From positions 1 through 31,948 of the forward strand of contig CAMLRG010000046.1 of NCBI GenBank assembly GCA_946482335.1: a DNA stretch of 31,948 nt. The letters run 5' to 3'. Below the pieces are notes generated by a model. That model did not search any database and was not told the DNA's origin. It worked only from the letters and a program-made list of their open reading frames with translations. How positions within the stretch are numbered: position 1 is the stretch's first letter; every line of letters begins with the position of its first letter. The translations under genes and the position numbers were made by a program. This document shows positions 8,598 to 17,144 of this stretch, piece after piece. This DNA is from an uncultured Duganella sp. (GTDB lineage: Bacteria; Pseudomonadota; Gammaproteobacteria; Burkholderiales; Burkholderiaceae).

Positions 8598-8603
8598 AGT
8601 ATA
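8598..8603 (-). promoter_or_regulatory. Possible -10 box upstream of gspG
   Basis: The minus strand reads TATACT here, about 25 bases before the gspG ATG, inside the only non-coding gap between the amidohydrolase and gspG. No good -35 hexamer lies at 16-18 bases. It may give gspG its own transcript in addition to readthrough from upstream. This is a weak prediction. Confidence 0.3.
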
Positions 8604-8609
8604 AGTGAT

Positions 8610-10745
8610 TCAATCGTGCCTGCGGCCAATTGTGCCGATTTGGCGCAACACCCCGTCGTTGGAGCCGGCAATATTGGCCGGCACGGCTTGCAACGCCTTC
8701 ACGGTCGGCACTTCCGTCACGAAGGGCTTGATGCCCAGCGCTTCGTCCACTTCCTTAGGATAGATGATATGGCCGCGGGTGATCACGGCGGCCACCTTGC
8801 GCACGTCGCGGATATCCCTGGTCGGGTCGCCGTCGACCAGCACCAGGTCGGCCAGCTTGCCGGTTTCGATGCTGCCGCGGTCGGCGCTGGTGCGGGTGTA
8901 GCGCGCGCCGTTGCGGGTCGCCACCTGCAGCGCCTCGGCCGGGGTCAGGCCGGCCTTGACCAGCATCGCCAGTTCCGAATGCAGGGTGAAGCCGGCCAGG
9001 TCGTCGGTGCCGGCCACGATCGGCACGCCGGCCTTGTGCAGGATGCCGACGAACTGCACCATCTTGGCGAAGGACTTCTCGTAGCGCGCCTGGGTGGCGG
9101 CATCCGGGATCTTCATGGTGCCGACGTGGAAGCCGCGCGCCACGTCGGGCGGCATATTGCCCTCGACTTCCGCCCACGGTTCGTTGACGTCGCCATCCTT
9201 CTGCTTCAGGAAGGCGAAGGTGGACAGGGTCGGGTCGACCACGATCTGCTTCTTCTTCAGCGTGGCGATGAAATCCTTGACCGGCTTGGAATTGAAGTCG
9301 AGCCCGGCGACCTTGTCGGCCGGCAGGTAGAAGCGTTCCAGGCTGCGCGTTTCCACGCCCGGCTTGAACAGGAAGTTCAGCATCACCTGGTTGATGTGCT
9401 GCAGTTCGTCGTAGCCGGCATCGAGCGCCTGCTGGGCGCGCAGCCCGGCAGGCACGTGGCCGGAGACGCGCATGCCGCGCGAGTGGGCGTATGCCACGGT
9501 GTCCTTCAGGATCTCTTTCGGGAACGAGTTGTAGATCTTCAGCTGCGGGTAGCCGTGCTCGGCGTACCAGTCGATGGCGCGCTTCGATTGCTCCAGCGTC
9601 TTGACCACGAAGCCATTGTTGGAGGAATACGGGCTTTCGCCTTCCAGGAAGCCGGTCGGCACGATCTGCGGCGCCAGCAGCTTGCCGCCCGCGGTCTCAT
9701 CGATCATCATCTGCAACTGGGCGTTGTCGTTGCCCAGGTCGCGCAGTGTGGTCACGCCGGCGGCGACGTGCAGCCCGCCTTCCCAACGGCCAATGTGCCC
9801 GTGCATGTCGAACAGGCCCGGCAGCATGATGCGGCCGCCGGCATCGATCTCGTTGACGGCGCCGCGCACTTCGGTGCCCGCCGGCATGATGGCGGAGATG
9901 CGGCCGCGCAGCACGTAGACGTCGGATGGGGCGCCGACGGTGGCCTTGTTGCTGTCGAAAATGCGCGCATTCTTCACCACGGTCAAGCCTTGCAGCGGGT
10001 GCTGCAGCCTGGCCGCCAGCTCATTCAGCATCTTCGCTTCGGCGGCCTTCTGGCGCACGCCCAGTTCCTTGCCGTTGCCCTGCCAGCCTTCCATGGCAGC
10101 GACGAAATAACCGGGCGCCACGATGGCGAACAGCGACGGGGCGGCGCCCTTGGTCACCCACATGAATTGCGGGCTCAGGCCGATGCCGGTCTGGGCGATC
10201 AGTTCGACCGTCTGCTTTTGGCCGGCGGGGCCGGTGGCTTCCATCTCGTCGAGCACCTTGTGGGTCAGGGTGCCGGTCGGCAGCAGCGGCATGCTGCGGC
10301 CGGGCGTGGCGGCCAGTGCGGCCACGGCACGCGACGCGACTTCAAAGCTGCTGTTCAGGGGCACGTAGATCGCGGGCCCGGTGACTTCCTTGCCGCCCTT
10401 TTCGGTGGTCGAGGCCCAGGTGGCCTTGCTGCCGTTGCGTTCGAATTTCTCGTCCACCACCGCGCCAAAGGTCGAATTGCCCTTGACGTGGTATTGGGTC
10501 ATGGTGCGGTCGGCGCCCAGGCGGAATTCTTCCGTCAGCTCGGGGCCGCGGCCATTGTCCTTGTAAATGAAGCGGACCTTGGTCAAGCCGTCGTCGTGGT
10601 TTTCCACCACTTGCTCGCCCATCTGCTTGCCGTTGTTTTCGGAAATGATGACGTAGCGCGTGGTGCTGGTCACGGCCGCGTTGGCGGCCTGCATGGCGAA
10701 GGCACTCGTGATGGCCAGCGCCAGGACGGCTGAAACTCGCTTCAT
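8610..10745 (-). CDS. Exported amidohydrolase with an extra N-terminal domain
   Basis: Probable metal-dependent hydrolase of the amidohydrolase superfamily; substrate unknown. The 711-residue protein begins with a Sec signal peptide (MKRVSAVLALAITSAFAMQAANA). About 230 residues of largely beta-type sequence follow that I do not recognise. The TIM-barrel domain then starts near residue 250. Metal-site motifs are present: MLPGLFDMHGHIG (HxH), LKIYNS (bridging Lys position), VSGHVPAG, LQHINQ and VAGTDDL (catalytic Asp). The C-terminal SIETGKLADLVLVDGDP is typical of the imidazolonepropionase-like subgroup. AGGAGA precedes the ATG at 10745. It lies between the MoeB-type gene (14-base gap) and gspG. 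The export signal next to a secretion operon makes a type II substrate conceivable, but nothing in the sequence proves it. Confidence 0.85.
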   Translation of the reverse strand: MKRVSAVLALAITSAFAMQAANAAVTSTTRYVIISENNGKQMGEQVVENHDDGLTKVRFIYKDNGRGPELTEEFRLGADRTMTQYHVKGNSTFGAVVDEKFERNGSKATWASTTEKGGKEVTGPAIYVPLNSSFEVASRAVAALAATPGRSMPLLPTGTLTHKVLDEMEATGPAGQKQTVELIAQTGIGLSPQFMWVTKGAAPSLFAIVAPGYFVAAMEGWQGNGKELGVRQKAAEAKMLNELAARLQHPLQGLTVVKNARIFDSNKATVGAPSDVYVLRGRISAIMPAGTEVRGAVNEIDAGGRIMLPGLFDMHGHIGRWEGGLHVAAGVTTLRDLGNDNAQLQMMIDETAGGKLLAPQIVPTGFLEGESPYSSNNGFVVKTLEQSKRAIDWYAEHGYPQLKIYNSFPKEILKDTVAYAHSRGMRVSGHVPAGLRAQQALDAGYDELQHINQVMLNFLFKPGVETRSLERFYLPADKVAGLDFNSKPVKDFIATLKKKQIVVDPTLSTFAFLKQKDGDVNEPWAEVEGNMPPDVARGFHVGTMKIPDAATQARYEKSFAKMVQFVGILHKAGVPIVAGTDDLAGFTLHSELAMLVKAGLTPAEALQVATRNGARYTRTSADRGSIETGKLADLVLVDGDPTRDIRDVRKVAAVITRGHIIYPKEVDEALGIKPFVTEVPTVKALQAVPANIAGSNDGVLRQIGTIGRRHD

Positions 10746-10759
10746 TGGGGATCTCCTCT

Positions 10760-11551
10760 TTATGGATGTTGGGTGCCGCAGACGGGGCATGCCTCGTTGC
10801 GGCTGATGCTAATGCTGTTCCACTCCATGCGCAATCCGTCCAGCAGCAGCAGGCGGCCTGCCAGGGATTCGCCGATGCCCATCACCAGCTTGAGCGCTTC
10901 GGCGGCCTGCATGGCCCCCACCACGCCCACCAGCGGGGCGAACACGCCCATGGTGGAGCAGGCCACGTCTTCGAAGGGCTGGTCCTGGGGAAACAGGCAG
11001 GAGTAGCAGGGGCCGCGCGCGGCAGCGCCTGCCCCGGCGCCGTCGGCCGCAGCCGGCAGCCGGCTGTCGAACACGCTCACCTGGCCGTCGAAACGGATCA
11101 CGGCGCCCGACACCAGCGGCACGCCGTGCGCCACGCAGGCCCGGTTGACGGCGTGGCGGGTCTTGAAGTTGTCGGTGCAATCGAGCACCACGTCGTGCTG
11201 CGCCACCAGCGCTGCCAGGCGCGCATCGTCAACCCGCTCCACCAGCGCCGTCACCTGGCATTCCGGGTTGATGGCGTGCAGGGTAGCGCGCGCCGATTGC
11301 GCCTTGGGCTGGCCGACACGTTCGGTGGTGTGGGCGATCTGGCGCTGCAGGTTGGTCAGGTCGACACTGTCATGGTCGACGATGGTGAGCTGGCCGATGC
11401 CGGCCGAGGCCAGGTAGAGGGCGGCCGGCGAACCGAGGCCGCCGGCGCCGATCACCAGGGCCCTGCCGCGCAGGATCGCCTGCTGCCCCTCGATGCCGAT
11501 TTCATCGAGCAGGATGTGGCGCGAGTAACGCAGCAGCTGCTGGTCGTTCAT
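10760..11551 (-). CDS. MoeB/ThiF-family adenylyltransferase (sulfur-carrier activating)
   Basis: E1-like enzyme that adenylates the C-terminal Gly of a ubiquitin-like sulfur carrier (MoaD or ThiS). The 263-residue protein has the N-terminal RYSRHILLDEIG signature, nucleotide-binding GAGGLGSP (residues 35-42), DLTNLQRQI, the DCTDNFKTR adenylation motif, two CxxC zinc pairs (CYSC and CPVC) and a Cys-containing crossover region (ACSTMGVFAPLVGVVG). Length and motifs fit MoeB or ThiF; the sequence alone does not decide which. No moaD, moaE, thiS or thiG lies nearby. It begins immediately after the ctpA stop with no gap, so it belongs to the gpmA-envC-ctpA transcription unit. Confidence 0.9.
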   Translation of the reverse strand: MNDQQLLRYSRHILLDEIGIEGQQAILRGRALVIGAGGLGSPAALYLASAGIGQLTIVDHDSVDLTNLQRQIAHTTERVGQPKAQSARATLHAINPECQVTALVERVDDARLAALVAQHDVVLDCTDNFKTRHAVNRACVAHGVPLVSGAVIRFDGQVSVFDSRLPAAADGAGAGAAARGPCYSCLFPQDQPFEDVACSTMGVFAPLVGVVGAMQAAEALKLVMGIGESLAGRLLLLDGLRMEWNSISISRNEACPVCGTQHP

Positions 11552-12958
11552 TTACCTGGCTGCGAGTTCGGGCTTGGCGGTCTTCACCGGCAGCCCCTTG
11601 AAATGGCGCAGCGCCTGTTCCAGCTGGAAGTCGTCCTTGCCGCCGAACTCGAATGGCTTCTGCTTTTTCGCGGCAGCCAGCAGGCGCTGTTCTTCTTCCA
11701 GTTCGTCGCGGCGGATGCGGCCCTGCACATCCTCTTCGCCGTCGCCGTTGGCCAGGTGCTTCTGCAGGTCGGCTTCGCGCAGGCGCAGGCTGTTGATGGC
11801 GTCGCCTTCCGCCGTTTCGTCGACCAGCACGTCGGGCATGATGCCCTTGGCCTGGATGCCGCGGCCGTTCGGCGTGAAATAGCGCGCCGTGGTCAGTTTG
11901 ACCGCCGAATCGGCGGTAATCTGGCGCAGCGTCTGCACCGAACCCTTGCCGAAGGTTTGGCTGCCCATGATGACCGCGCGCTTGTAATCCTGCAGGGCGC
12001 CGGCCACGATTTCGGAAGCGGAGGCGGAACCGCCATTGACCAGCACCACCATCGGCACGGTCTTCAGCGCCGCCGGCAGCCTGGCCAGCGGATCGGCGCC
12101 GCTGCGGGTGGCATAATTTTCCGCTGTGGCGTGGAAGGCTTGCTTCGAATCGGCCAGCTGGCCGTCGGTGGAGACCACCAGCGCATCCTTCGGCAGGAAG
12201 GCGGCAGAAACGCCGACCGCGCCCTGCACCACGCCGCCCGGGTCATTGCGCAAATCCAGCACCAGGCCCTTGATGTCCGGTTCCTTGGCGTACAGGGCGG
12301 CCAGCTTCTTCGCCATGTCTTCCACCGTCGGCTCCTGGAATTGCGAGATGCGCAGCCAGGCATAGCCAGGCTCCACCATCTTCACCTTCACGCTCTGCAC
12401 GCGGATCTCTTCGCGCACGATGGGGATCAGCAGCGGCTTGTCTTCATTCTTGCGCGATACCGTCAACACCACCTTGCTGCGCGGCTCGCCACGCATTTTC
12501 TTGATGGCCTCGTCCAGCGACAAGCCTTTCAGGGGCTGGCTGTCGAGGCGCGTGATCAGGTCGCCGGCCTTGATGCCGGCGCGCCAGGCCGGCGAATCCT
12601 CGATCGGCGCCACCACTTTGATGTAGCCGTCTTCCATGCCCACTTCGATGCCGATGCCAACGAACTTGCCGTGGATGGATTCGCGCATTTCCCTGAAGGC
12701 GCTCTTGTCGAGGTAGGTGGAATGGGGATCGAGCGAAGACACCATGCCGGCAATGGCGTCCTGCAGCAGCTTCTTTTCGTCGACCTGTTCGACGTAGTCG
12801 GACTTGATCAGGCTGAATACTTCGGAGAGGGTGCGCAATTCCTCGAGCGGCAACGGCGAACCGGCCCTTTGCGCCAGGGCGGAAAACTGCATCGAGACGG
12901 CGATGCCAGCCACCATTCCGAGGCCGACCAGGCCAAGACTCTTCGTTTTATTGCCCAT
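11552..12958 (-). CDS. ctpA: Carboxy-terminal processing protease, S41 family
   Basis: Periplasmic serine protease that trims or degrades envelope proteins. The 468-residue protein has an N-terminal signal or anchor (GLVGLGMVAGIAVSMQFSALA), the DYVEQVDEKKLLQDAIAGM helix region, the LDPHSTYL motif, a PDZ domain (about residues 100-180, IEDSPAWRAGIKAGDLI) and the S41 core (GLVLDLRNDPGG; NGGSASASEIVAGAL; FGKGSVQ). The catalytic dyad is Ser313 and Lys338, spaced 25 residues as in CtpB and D1P. The ATG at 12958 was chosen because GGAAAG lies just upstream and it opens the signal segment. Co-occurrence with envC fits cell-wall or division-site proteolysis; LytM-factor and CTP protease genes are commonly linked. 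Confidence 0.95.
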   Translation of the reverse strand: MGNKTKSLGLVGLGMVAGIAVSMQFSALAQRAGSPLPLEELRTLSEVFSLIKSDYVEQVDEKKLLQDAIAGMVSSLDPHSTYLDKSAFREMRESIHGKFVGIGIEVGMEDGYIKVVAPIEDSPAWRAGIKAGDLITRLDSQPLKGLSLDEAIKKMRGEPRSKVVLTVSRKNEDKPLLIPIVREEIRVQSVKVKMVEPGYAWLRISQFQEPTVEDMAKKLAALYAKEPDIKGLVLDLRNDPGGVVQGAVGVSAAFLPKDALVVSTDGQLADSKQAFHATAENYATRSGADPLARLPAALKTVPMVVLVNGGSASASEIVAGALQDYKRAVIMGSQTFGKGSVQTLRQITADSAVKLTTARYFTPNGRGIQAKGIMPDVLVDETAEGDAINSLRLREADLQKHLANGDGEEDVQGRIRRDELEEEQRLLAAAKKQKPFEFGGKDDFQLEQALRHFKGLPVKTAKPELAAR

Positions 12959-12974
12959 TGATTGCTTTCCGCCG

Positions 12975-14447
12975 CTAGAACTTGACCCACCCGGCCGGAT
13001 CGATCGGCTTGCCCTGGTGGCGCATCTCAAAGTATAAACCCGATTCTTCGTAACCACCGGTATTTCCAACGGTGGCGATCACCTCGCCGGCCTTGACCAC
13101 GTCGCCGGCCCGTTTCAGCAGCGACTCATTGTAGCCATAGCCGCTCCAGTACTGGCCGCCGTGGTCGATGATAATGAAATTGCCGTAGCCGCGCAGCCAG
13201 GTTGCGTGCACCACGCGGCCCGCCGCCACGGCGCGCACTTCGGCGCCCGACGCCACTTTCAACACCATGCCTTTCCAGGCCACGCCATCGGCATTCTTGC
13301 TGCCGAAGCGCTTCTCCACCTTGCCCAATACCGGCGCCGCCAACGTCCCTTTCAGTTTGGCGAACACGCCATCCGGCACCACCGGCGCCAGCGCGACTTC
13401 GGACGGGCGCGGCGACTTTTCGTCGCGCTGCTCCGCCGCTTCCGGCTTGGCGGCAACCTTCGGCTCCTCCTCCACCGGCAGCGGTTTGGGTGCCGGCTTG
13501 CCGGCTTTTTTCGCTTCCTGCGCCAGCCGCTCGCGCTCGGCCTGCGCCTTGGCGCGGGCCAGGGCACGGGCTTCCGCCTCCGCCTTGGCCCTGGCGGCCC
13601 GTTCCGCCGCCAGCCTTTCCTGGCGCGCCTTTTCGGCGGCGGCGATGCGCGCCTGTTCTTCGATCAGCTTGTTCAGGCGGTCAACCAGGGCATCCAGGCG
13701 CTGGGCATCCTGCTCCATGCGGCCGGCTTCCTTGCGCTGGGTGACCAGCTTCTTCGACAGGCTGGCCAGGGTCGCGGCGCGGCGCGCCTTTTCCTGCTCC
13801 AGCCGGGCTTTCTGCTGGCGTTCTTCCTCGGCGATCTCGTCCAGTTCCTGCTTGGCGTTCTGCGCCTCGGCCTGGTTTTCCTCGACCTTCCTGAGATTGG
13901 CGCGCAGCGATTCCAGCAGGCGCGCCTGCGACTGCGACACATAGGCCAGCAATTGCAGTTCGCGGTTGATGCGGTTGGGATTATCGCCCGAGAGCAGCAG
14001 CTTGATGCGGTCTTCGTTGCCGGCCACGTACTGCTCGCGCAGCAGCTTGGCCAGCTGCTGCTTCTGCGCCGCCACGGTGGCGGACAGGCGCAGCTGCTCG
14101 GCGGCGAGTTCGGCCACCTTGCCATTGATCTGGGCTTGCTCCGATGCCAGGTCGCGCAGGCTGCGGTTGGCGTCGGAAATCGCTTCCTCCGACTCGGCCA
14201 GCGTATCGGCGGCGTCTTCCCGCGCGCTCTCGGTCTTGCCGATTTCCGCCTTCAGGTTGGCCAGCTTGCGCGCCAGCGCCGCCCGTTCCGTCTCGGCGGC
14301 AGCTTTTTGCTTGCTGCGCTCGGTCGGTTTGGGCGCGGCCGGCGCCGTGCCGGCAGCCAGCGCCAGCAGCAGCGCCAGCGCGGCCGACGAGACCGCACGC
14401 CAGGCCCGGCCGCCAGCGGCGGCGCGGCGCATCGGAGTCCACACCAT
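12975..14447 (-). CDS. envC: EnvC-type murein hydrolase activator (degenerate LytM/M23 protein)
   Basis: Periplasmic divisome protein that activates N-acetylmuramoyl-L-alanine amidases at the septum. The 490-residue protein has a signal peptide (VSSAALALLLALAAGTAPAAP), a long coiled coil (about residues 40-290, rich in Ala/Glu/Lys/Arg) and a C-terminal LytM fold (about 370-490). The zinc ligands of true M23 peptidases are replaced: the segment expected to hold the first His reads SGYGYNES, and the HxH motif reads LYFEMRHQG. E. coli EnvC shows the same kind of substitution, so activator rather than peptidase is the likely role. It starts six bases after the gpmA stop; an internal ATG five codons later is an alternative start. 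Confidence 0.93.
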   Translation of the reverse strand: MVWTPMRRAAAGGRAWRAVSSAALALLLALAAGTAPAAPKPTERSKQKAAAETERAALARKLANLKAEIGKTESAREDAADTLAESEEAISDANRSLRDLASEQAQINGKVAELAAEQLRLSATVAAQKQQLAKLLREQYVAGNEDRIKLLLSGDNPNRINRELQLLAYVSQSQARLLESLRANLRKVEENQAEAQNAKQELDEIAEEERQQKARLEQEKARRAATLASLSKKLVTQRKEAGRMEQDAQRLDALVDRLNKLIEEQARIAAAEKARQERLAAERAARAKAEAEARALARAKAQAERERLAQEAKKAGKPAPKPLPVEEEPKVAAKPEAAEQRDEKSPRPSEVALAPVVPDGVFAKLKGTLAAPVLGKVEKRFGSKNADGVAWKGMVLKVASGAEVRAVAAGRVVHATWLRGYGNFIIIDHGGQYWSGYGYNESLLKRAGDVVKAGEVIATVGNTGGYEESGLYFEMRHQGKPIDPAGWVKF

Positions 14448-14453
14448 CGGGGA

Positions 14454-15200
14454 TTACTTGGCCTTGCCCTGGTTGGCCACGGCGGCTTGCGCGGCAGCGA
14501 TGGCGGCCGGGTCGCCCAGGTAATAGTGCTTGATCGGCTTCAGGTCGGCATCCAGTTCGTACACCAGCGGCTGGCCGTTCGGGATGTTGAGGCCGACGAT
14601 GGCTTCATCGCTGATGCCGTCCAGCATCTTGATCAGGGCGCGCAGGCTGTTGCCGTGGGCCGAAATCAGGATTTGCTTGCCGGACTTGATGGCCGGGGCG
14701 ATTTCATCGTCCCAGGCCGGCATCACGCGCGCCACGGTGTCTTTCAGGCATTCGGTCAGCGGGATGGAATCCTTCGGCAGGCCGGCGTAGCGCGGGTCGT
14801 TGTAGGAGGTGCGGTCGTCGCCTGCTTCCAGGGCTGGCGGCGGGATGTCGTAGCTGCGGCGCCAGACCAGCACTTGCTGGTCGCCGAACTTGGCGGCGGT
14901 TTCAGCCTTGTCCAGGCCTTGCAGGGCGCCGTAATGGCGCTCGTTCAGGCGCCAGTCATGCTTGATCGGCACGTACATTTCATCCATCTCGTCCAAGGTC
15001 AGCCACAGGGTGCGGATGGCGCGCTTGAGCACCGAGGTGTAGCACAGGTCGAAGGAGAAGCCGGCATCTTTCAAGACTTTGCCAGCGATTTTGGCTTCGT
15101 TGACGCCTTTTTCGGTCAGGTCGACGTCGGTCCAGCCGGTGAAGCGATTTTCCAGGTTCCAGGTGGACTCGCCGTGCCGCATGAATACGATTTTGTACAT
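14454..15200 (-). CDS. gpmA: 2,3-bisphosphoglycerate-dependent phosphoglycerate mutase
   Basis: Glycolytic enzyme interconverting 3- and 2-phosphoglycerate in the cytoplasm. The 248-residue length is that of E. coli GpmA (250). The phosphohistidine motif [10 protein letters not shown] is at residues 6-15, followed by NRFTGW and DVDLTEKG. Also present are the active-site segment [23 protein letters not shown] and the second His in [12 protein letters not shown]. The ATG at 15200 directly precedes [11 protein letters not shown]; longer versions only read into the divergent promoter region. It heads the 15-kb minus-strand gene run. Confidence 0.97.
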   Translation of the reverse strand: MYKIVFMRHGESTWNLENRFTGWTDVDLTEKGVNEAKIAGKVLKDAGFSFDLCYTSVLKRAIRTLWLTLDEMDEMYVPIKHDWRLNERHYGALQGLDKAETAAKFGDQQVLVWRRSYDIPPPALEAGDDRTSYNDPRYAGLPKDSIPLTECLKDTVARVMPAWDDEIAPAIKSGKQILISAHGNSLRALIKMLDGISDEAIVGLNIPNGQPLVYELDADLKPIKHYYLGDPAAIAAAQAAVANQGKAK

Positions 15201-15267
15201 AGAGCTATATCTAAAGGGTTGGAAAGAGGTGAAAATCGCCGCCGAAGCCACGAACAAGCATCTATTT

Positions 15268-15273
15268 TATAAT
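15268..15273 (+). promoter_or_regulatory. Likely -10 box for the rhodanese-grxC unit
   Basis: A perfect TATAAT sits 31 bases before the GTG start of the rhodanese gene, in the 103-base divergent gap with gpmA. The -35 region at 16-18 bases spacing is poor, so the promoter may need an activator or be weak. Confidence 0.45.
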
Positions 15274-15303
15274 GCGCGGATTGAGTTCAACCATTGGAAT
15301 ACC

Positions 15304-15702
15304 GTGAAATTCATTCTCGACAATATTTTTCTGATCGCCATCGTCCTGCTGTCGGGTGGCGCCCTCCTGTTCCCGGCCCTGACCCAACGCGGCAAAAAGG
15401 CGTCCCCGTCCGAGGTGACGCTGCTGATCAACCGCGGCAAAGCCGGCGTCCTCGATGTGCGCGCCAAGGACAAGGCGGATAGCCGTATCATCGATTCCAA
15501 ACATATCCCGCTGGCCGAACTGGGCAACCGCATGGGTGAGCTGGAGAAATTCAAGAACAAGACCCTGGTGGTGGTATGCGACAAAGGGATCAGTGCCTTC
15601 AGCGCTGCCCGCATGCTGGAAAAGTCCGGTTTCTCCGACGTTGTCGTGATGGAAGGCGGGATTGATGCCTGGAAGGCACAAAACTTGCCGCTGACCAAGT
15701 AA
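15304..15702 (+). CDS. Membrane-anchored rhodanese-like protein (YibN type)
   Basis: Probable sulfurtransferase or sulfur/redox carrier tethered to the inner membrane. The 132-residue protein starts with GTG (15304) and has one N-terminal transmembrane helix (NIFLIAIVLLSGGALLFPAL, about residues 7-26). A single rhodanese domain follows, with VLDVRAKD and the active-site loop VVVCDKGISA, where Cys92 is the persulfide-carrying residue. A weak GGAA lies before the start. The gene is followed by grxC and secB, the same order as E. coli yibN-grxC-secB. Earlier in-frame ATGs lie inside gpmA on the opposite strand and were rejected. Confidence 0.9.
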   Translation: MKFILDNIFLIAIVLLSGGALLFPALTQRGKKASPSEVTLLINRGKAGVLDVRAKDKADSRIIDSKHIPLAELGNRMGELEKFKNKTLVVVCDKGISAFSAARMLEKSGFSDVVVMEGGIDAWKAQNLPLTK

Positions 15703-15712
15703 AGGAGTTGCC

Positions 15713-15973
15713 ATGACCGCCAACGTGACCATGTACAGCACCCTGGTGTGCCCGTATTGCGTGCGCGCCGAACGTTTGCTCGAGAGCAAGGGTGTCACCG
15801 CCATCAACAAGATCCGCGTCGACCTCGACCCGGCCCAGCGCCAGCTGATGATGGAAAAGACTGGCCGCCGCACCGTGCCGCAAATCTATATCGGCGACAC
15901 GCACGTGGGCGGTTTCGACGACTTGTATGCGCTGGACCAGGCCGGGGGCCTCGACCCCTTGTTAAAAGGTTAA
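15713..15973 (+). CDS. grxC: Glutaredoxin 3
   Basis: Small cytoplasmic thiol-disulfide oxidoreductase that uses glutathione to reduce protein disulfides or mixed disulfides. The 86-residue protein carries the dithiol active site CPYC (residues 13-16), the cis-proline motif RTVPQIYIG and the glutathione-binding VGGFDDLYAL. AAGGAG (15702-15707) overlaps the rhodanese stop and gives a strong ribosome site. Its place between the rhodanese gene and secB is conserved in many proteobacteria. Confidence 0.97.
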   Translation: MTANVTMYSTLVCPYCVRAERLLESKGVTAINKIRVDLDPAQRQLMMEKTGRRTVPQIYIGDTHVGGFDDLYALDQAGGLDPLLKG

Positions 15974-16009
15974 ACGCCCCCAAATACAACGGAACGGCTG
16001 TTGAAACAT

Positions 16010-16036
16010 TTGAAAATAAACCAGTTTTGCTACAAT
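16010..16036 (+). promoter_or_regulatory. Promoter for secB (extended -10)
   Basis: TTGAAA at 16010-16015 and TACAAT at 16031-16036 are separated by 15 bases. The -10 is preceded by TGC, making an extended -10 (TGCTACAAT), which tolerates the short spacer. It lies in the 138-base gap between grxC and secB, leaving a leader of about 70 bases. Confidence 0.55.
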
Positions 16037-16111
16037 TGCCGTCGCGTTTGACTTGGTCTTAACCCGTGGCCTGGACAAGCATTAACTATATAACCGATAC
16101 GAAAGCGTTCC

Positions 16112-16612
16112 ATGTCTGAAGAAAACCTGCAACCTGTATTCCAAATCCAACGCGTCTACCTGAAAGACATGTCGCTGGAACAGCCGAACTCGCCAGCCAT
16201 TTTCCTGGAACAGGAAGCCCCTTCGATCGAAGTGGCGCTGGACGTGGGCGCCGAGCCGCTGTCCGAAGGCATCTTCGAATCCACCGTGACCGTGACCGTG
16301 ACCGCCAAGGTCAAGGACAAGGTCGCTTTCCTGGTGGAAGGCAAGCAAGCCGGTATCTTCGAAGCCCGCAACATCCCGGCTGAACAGCTGGACCCGCTGC
16401 TGGGCATCGGTTGCCCGAACATCGTGTACCCGTACCTGCGTTCGAACATCGCCGACATGATCACCCGCGCCGGCTTCCCGCCGATCCACCTGGCCGAAAT
16501 CAATTTCGAAGTGTTCTACCAGCAGCGTCTGGCCGCTATCGCCCAACAGCAAGCCCAAGCGGCTGAAGCGGGCGCCTCGACCCCGGTCGAAGGCTCGGCA
16601 ACCGTGCAGTAA
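16112..16612 (+). CDS. secB: Protein-export chaperone SecB
   Basis: Tetrameric cytoplasmic chaperone that keeps preproteins unfolded and delivers them to SecA. The 166-residue protein shows the SecB core: [30 protein letters not shown], a beta strand [25 protein letters not shown] (region), [20 protein letters not shown] and [18 protein letters not shown]. The acidic SecA-contact surface and hydrophobic groove residues are in these motifs. The C-terminal tail is Ala/Glu-rich. It has its own likely promoter upstream and a hairpin downstream. Confidence 0.97.
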   Translation: MSEENLQPVFQIQRVYLKDMSLEQPNSPAIFLEQEAPSIEVALDVGAEPLSEGIFESTVTVTVTAKVKDKVAFLVEGKQAGIFEARNIPAEQLDPLLGIGCPNIVYPYLRSNIADMITRAGFPPIHLAEINFEVFYQQRLAAIAQQQAQAAEAGASTPVEGSATVQ

Positions 16613-16652
16613 TACTTCTGCGTTACTATCGGGGGACACGGTTCCCCGCCAT

Positions 16653-16684
16653 GCAAAGGCCCCGGTGGGCCTTTGCGCATTTTG
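16653..16684 (+). terminator. Hairpin after secB
   Basis: Perfect nine-base arms GCAAAGGCC (16653-16661) and GGCCTTTGC (16668-16676) enclose a six-base loop. They are followed by GCATTTT, a short T run. This looks like a partial Rho-independent terminator between secB and the SH3 gene. A weaker GGGGA/TCCCC hairpin lies just before it. Confidence 0.65.
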
Positions 16685-16697
16685 AAGAAACCAATCC

Positions 16698-17144
16698 ATG
16701 AATTTACGCCGCCTTGTCGTGCTCGCCTTGCCGCTGCTGGCCTGCGCCAGCGCCCAGGCGCTCGACTTCCGGACGGTCGGCGCCAATCCTGCCGTGCTGT
16801 ACGGCGCCCCGTCGACGCGCGCCGCCAAGCAGTACATCGTCCCCCCCGGCGCCCCGCTGGAGATCGTGCTGACTTATGGTGAATGGGTGAAGGTGCGCGA
16901 TATGAGCGGCGACCTGGCCTGGACCGAAGCGAAGGGCTTGAGCAGCAAGCAGCGCAATGTGATCGTGCGCGCCGCCAATACCAAGGTGCGCGGCGCGGCC
17001 GACGACACCTCGCCGGTGGTCTTCATTGCCGACAAGGGCGTGCTGCTGGAACTGGCCGAGCCGACCACCAATGGCTGGACCAAGGTCAAGCACCGCGACG
17101 GCCTGGTGGGCTATGTGCGCAGCAGCGAAGTTTGGGGCTTCTGA
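16698..17144 (+). CDS. Exported SH3-domain protein
   Basis: Probable periplasmic protein of 148 residues with a Sec signal peptide ([21 protein letters not shown]) and two bacterial SH3 repeats. The first covers about residues 25-80 ([35 protein letters not shown] as a region). The second covers about 88-148 ([37 protein letters not shown]). SH3b domains often bind cell-wall peptides; the actual ligand here is unknown. It sits between secB and gpsA, and its stop overlaps the gpsA ATG (TGATG), so the two are translated together. Confidence 0.85.
   Translation: MNLRRLVVLALPLLACASAQALDFRTVGANPAVLYGAPSTRAAKQYIVPPGAPLEIVLTYGEWVKVRDMSGDLAWTEAKGLSSKQRNVIVRAANTKVRGAADDTSPVVFIADKGVLLELAEPTTNGWTKVKHRDGLVGYVRSSEVWGF

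Noticed and set aside
10745..12961. Long plus-strand open frame opposite the MoeB-type gene and ctpA
   Set aside because: The minus-strand genes carry complete catalytic motifs. The plus-strand product is compositionally odd and has no domain.
12975..13330. Active M23 peptidase call for the envC product
   Set aside because: The zinc-binding His and HxH residues are replaced, as in EnvC activators, so peptidase activity is unlikely.
13161..15272. Long plus-strand open frame opposite envC and gpmA
   Set aside because: Antisense artefact; its Leu/Arg/Gly/Phe-rich product mirrors the envC coiled coil.
15079..15303. Upstream extension of the rhodanese gene
   Set aside because: It overlaps the gpmA start on the other strand and lacks conserved sequence; the GTG at 15304 starts the membrane anchor.
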